Below, in pieces: positions 52,575 through 54,077 of a stretch of 54,077 nucleotides of DNA. Positions within the stretch are counted from its first letter, which is position 1. Each line of letters starts with the position of its first letter. The position numbers and the translations under genes are program-made. The stretch spans positions 1 to 54,077 of the forward strand of contig CALLKY010000004.1 in assembly GCA_938083135.1 (NCBI GenBank), given 5' to 3'. The notes below the pieces were generated by a model. The model saw nothing but the letters and a program-made list of their open reading frames with translations. It was not told the DNA's origin and did not search any database. This DNA is from an uncultured Alphaproteobacteria bacterium. GTDB lineage: Bacteria > Pseudomonadota > Alphaproteobacteria > Bin95.

Positions 52575-53621
52575 TCAGATTTCACAATCGACGCAAACGC
52601 CGATGGGGATAGTTACGGCGCGGCTTTTGTGGCCAAGCCAAGGTGCAATAACGGCTCCGAAACCGCCAGCCGGTCCGCCAGCTGCAATCACCAACAGGTG
52701 ATCTTCATCGGGCAGTGCCGCATATTCCTGCTCGCCCCGCTGCTTGACGACAGAGCCCTTGCCAACGTCCGCCCATTCTTTGCGCAGAATTCGCGCCTTC
52801 TCGAACACATAGCGCCGCACATCAGCCTTCGACCATCCGGCCTTCTCAAAATGCGTGCGGAGCTGGGGGGCGATGACGATGGCGTAGTTGCCGGGCCAGA
52901 TCGAATAATGCCGCATATTCGCTTTGATTTCAGCAGCGAAGGTATCCAGGATTTCCTCAGGCTTTGTCGTCCACTCATTCATAAGCTGACGCGGTGCCAT
53001 CGCGGCCATAACCGTGACAGAGGACGCGCCGGGCGGGCAGTCACGCTCTTCCGCCAGTGGCACCCAGGTCGTGTTTTCCTCGTCCTCCGCGATACAATAG
53101 CTGAACTTTCCGGGGTGGCCCAATGTCGAGCGGTCGATATGGCCGGGGCGCACGTCCATCAAGTTAATCATCGTCAGCCGGATCGCCCGGCCGATGACCG
53201 ATGTCGCCCGGTCGCTCGAGCCGATGGCGTTAAACGCCCCGCTCATACCTAGCTCTTTGCGAACCGGCCCGTTGATGACGATAAGCACCGCACACCCACC
53301 GGTGCTGGCCGTAGCGCCATGCATCAAAAACGGCTCCTGCAGCATCGCTGTAAAGGCCGCGACGACCACAGGGAAATGCATCGGCAGGCAACCCGCCATA
53401 ACGGCATTGATCGCCAGCTTCTCCGCCGTGATCACCCGCTCGCGCACGGGCTCAATGCCGACAAGTTGGTCCGGCGTCATCAGCGCCCAATCGAGGCAAG
53501 CCTGAACGACTTCCTCCGTTGGCGGCACAATCGGCAACCCATCCGTCCACCCCCGCGAATGATAATATTCCTGCGCCGCCGCCATATCAGCAACGTCGTG
53601 GGTGCGAGAGGCAAAGGTCAT
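52575..53621 (-). CDS. unknown protein, large partner of UGSC gene 2
   Basis: A 348-residue paralogue of the protein at 49968-51047. Shared motifs are GWTDGLPIVPPTEE near 24-37, LAINAVMAGCLPMHFPVVVAAF near 70-91, HGATASTGGCAVLIVI, GRAIRLTMIN, GHPGKFSYCIAE and the C-terminal PIGVCVDCEI. The GGGDAGG stretch of copy 1 appears as AGGPAGG. Function unknown; conserved cysteines include the tail pair. The ATG is preceded by GGAG at about 10 bases, and a good -10 (TATACT) lies 30 bases upstream. It forms a two-gene unit with UGSC gene 2. Confidence 0.8.
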   Translation of the reverse strand: MTFASRTHDVADMAAAQEYYHSRGWTDGLPIVPPTEEVVQACLDWALMTPDQLVGIEPVRERVITAEKLAINAVMAGCLPMHFPVVVAAFTAMLQEPFLMHGATASTGGCAVLIVINGPVRKELGMSGAFNAIGSSDRATSVIGRAIRLTMINLMDVRPGHIDRSTLGHPGKFSYCIAEDEENTTWVPLAEERDCPPGASSVTVMAAMAPRQLMNEWTTKPEEILDTFAAEIKANMRHYSIWPGNYAIVIAPQLRTHFEKAGWSKADVRRYVFEKARILRKEWADVGKGSVVKQRGEQEYAALPDEDHLLVIAAGGPAGGFGAVIAPWLGHKSRAVTIPIGVCVDCEI

Positions 53622-53650
53622 AGGGTACAGGCTCCAATTCGGGAGCGCGC

Positions 53651-53656
53651 AGTATA
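53651..53656 (-). promoter_or_regulatory. -10-like element for the second UGSC module
   Basis: TATACT on the minus strand, 30 bases upstream of the ATG at 53621. No good -35 at 16-18 bases; TTGCCC is too close. Weak evidence by itself. Confidence 0.3.
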
Positions 53657-53766
53657 GTGGCTACGCAGTGGGCAAGACCAGTGAGCGATCACACGCTTCA
53701 TGATAAATTTGAAACTCGCGTATCATAGGCTAACGGCTTTCAGCATCTTAGCGCCAAAGGGTTTGC

Positions 53767-53907
53767 TCAGGGCGTCCAGTGACGGTATTGCTCAACATCC
53801 AAAATCTCATCTGCTGGGGCAATGATCAACCCGAACGGTGCCGTGTTGTTGATCGCACCTCCCAAAGCAGCTCGGAGACTGAAGGATCGACAATGTATTA
53901 CATTGAA
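53767..53907 (-). pseudogene. remnant of a coding sequence next to the insertion sequence
   Basis: The frame is open from a TAA at 53910-53908 to a TGA at 53769-53767 and encodes a coding-like stretch (GGAINNTAPFGLIIAP, then DEILDVEQYRHWTP) with no start codon before its middle. It reads like the C-terminus of a lost gene whose upstream part was removed near the insertion sequence. I do not recognise the family. It could also be chance. The surrounding sequence (53657-53766, 53908-53941) shows nothing else convincing. Confidence 0.3.
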
Positions 53908-53941
53908 TTACTGCGTGCGATTGGATTTACATTATTATTAA

Positions 53942-54077
53942 GGGGCTGGCCTAGATAGCTGAGAAAGGCTATGCAGGTCATATGGTTAGCATGCGTCGGC
54001 GGAGTAGGCTTCCGCGAAGTATTCAGATTGAGCTGATCAAGTATTTCGTTGCAGGTTCGACGGCGCGCTCAGCCGCC
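53942..54077 (+). mobile_element. left end of an IS1595-family insertion sequence (cut by window)
   Basis: GGGGCTGGCCTAGATAG at 53942-53958 looks like a terminal inverted repeat of the IS1595/ISPna2 group, and a transposase start follows at 53982. The bases just outside (ATTATTAA) could be one copy of the 8-base target duplication. The right end lies outside the window, so the element cannot be confirmed as complete. Confidence 0.65.
53982..54077 (+). CDS. IS1595-family transposase, N-terminal fragment
   Basis: Only the first 32 residues are in the window. They have RRRSRL near 5-10 and LIKYFVAGSTARSAA near 18-32, matching the N-terminal helix-turn-helix of ISPna2-like transposases, which begin RKSRLS and continue with LIxxFVAGxTARxAA. 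The start may be ATG at 53982 or 53991. It lies 24 bases inside the candidate inverted repeat. Confidence 0.65.
   Translation, partial: MVSMRRRSRLPRSIQIELIKYFVAGSTARSAA

Noticed and set aside
1-54077. tRNA, rRNA or CRISPR loci
   Set aside because: No T-loop-like motifs in tRNA context, no rRNA segments and no regularly spaced repeats were seen, including no tRNA-Sec.

Overview
The window looks like a chromosomal segment of an alphaproteobacterium, probably free-living and possibly marine. The evidence is gene order typical of that class: aminotransferase-hom-glpX-recJ; pyrB-pyrC-plsY-dprA-topA-rnr; hisG-hisD-UPF0262-LMW phosphatase-maf-RNase G-yacG. Base composition is moderately GC-rich. 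Genes are densely packed, with many 1-4 base stop/start overlaps (ATGA, TAGTG). I see no rRNA, tRNA, CRISPR array or phage genes.

Layout. 1-9.5 kb: housekeeping genes, almost all on the minus strand (rpiA, a succinate-semialdehyde dehydrogenase, recJ, glpX, hom, an aminotransferase). 10-23.3 kb: plus strand, with a PHA synthase, a GNAT enzyme, pyrB, a dihydroorotase-like gene that has lost metal ligands, plsY, dprA, topA, rnr, an S41 protease and rpmG (L33), closed by a hairpin terminator. 23.3-30.1 kb: minus strand, with an NTF2-like protein and flavin monooxygenase pair, then yacG through hisG. 30.2-35.4 kb: a six-gene minus-strand catabolic operon (cyclase, metallo-beta-lactamase fold, two related amidohydrolases, Rieske protein, MDR quinone oxidoreductase). 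35.5-43.4 kb: a complete carbon-phosphorus lyase locus (phnGHIJKLM plus DUF1045, with phnN convergent and the repressor phnF divergent), with a clear HutC-type operator between phnF and phnG.

43.5-53.6 kb is the notable part. Three genes are interrupted by an in-frame UGA exactly where a redox selenocysteine would sit, and each UGA is followed by a hairpin matching the bacterial SECIS pattern, with the apical loop starting 20 nt after the UGA. They are a peroxiredoxin-like protein (W-Sec-P-Y-C) and two UGSC-type proteins (G-D-Sec-G-S-C). Each UGSC gene lies directly downstream of a roughly 350-residue protein of unknown function ending in a conserved Cys-x-x-Cys-like tail, so the two-gene module occurs twice, on either side of a phytanoyl-CoA dioxygenase-like gene. 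The first module leads into a same-strand run of an enolase-superfamily enzyme, a TauD-type dioxygenase, an acyl-CoA ligase and a beta-propeller protein. I read this as a selenoprotein-dependent catabolic or redox island of unknown substrate. No selenocysteine machinery (selA, selB, selD, tRNA-Sec) lies in the window. The right edge holds a gene remnant and the left end of an IS1595-family insertion sequence.

Limits: everything was read by eye, with no database search or folding program. Family names rest on motif recognition, and the function of the UGSC modules is unknown to me.
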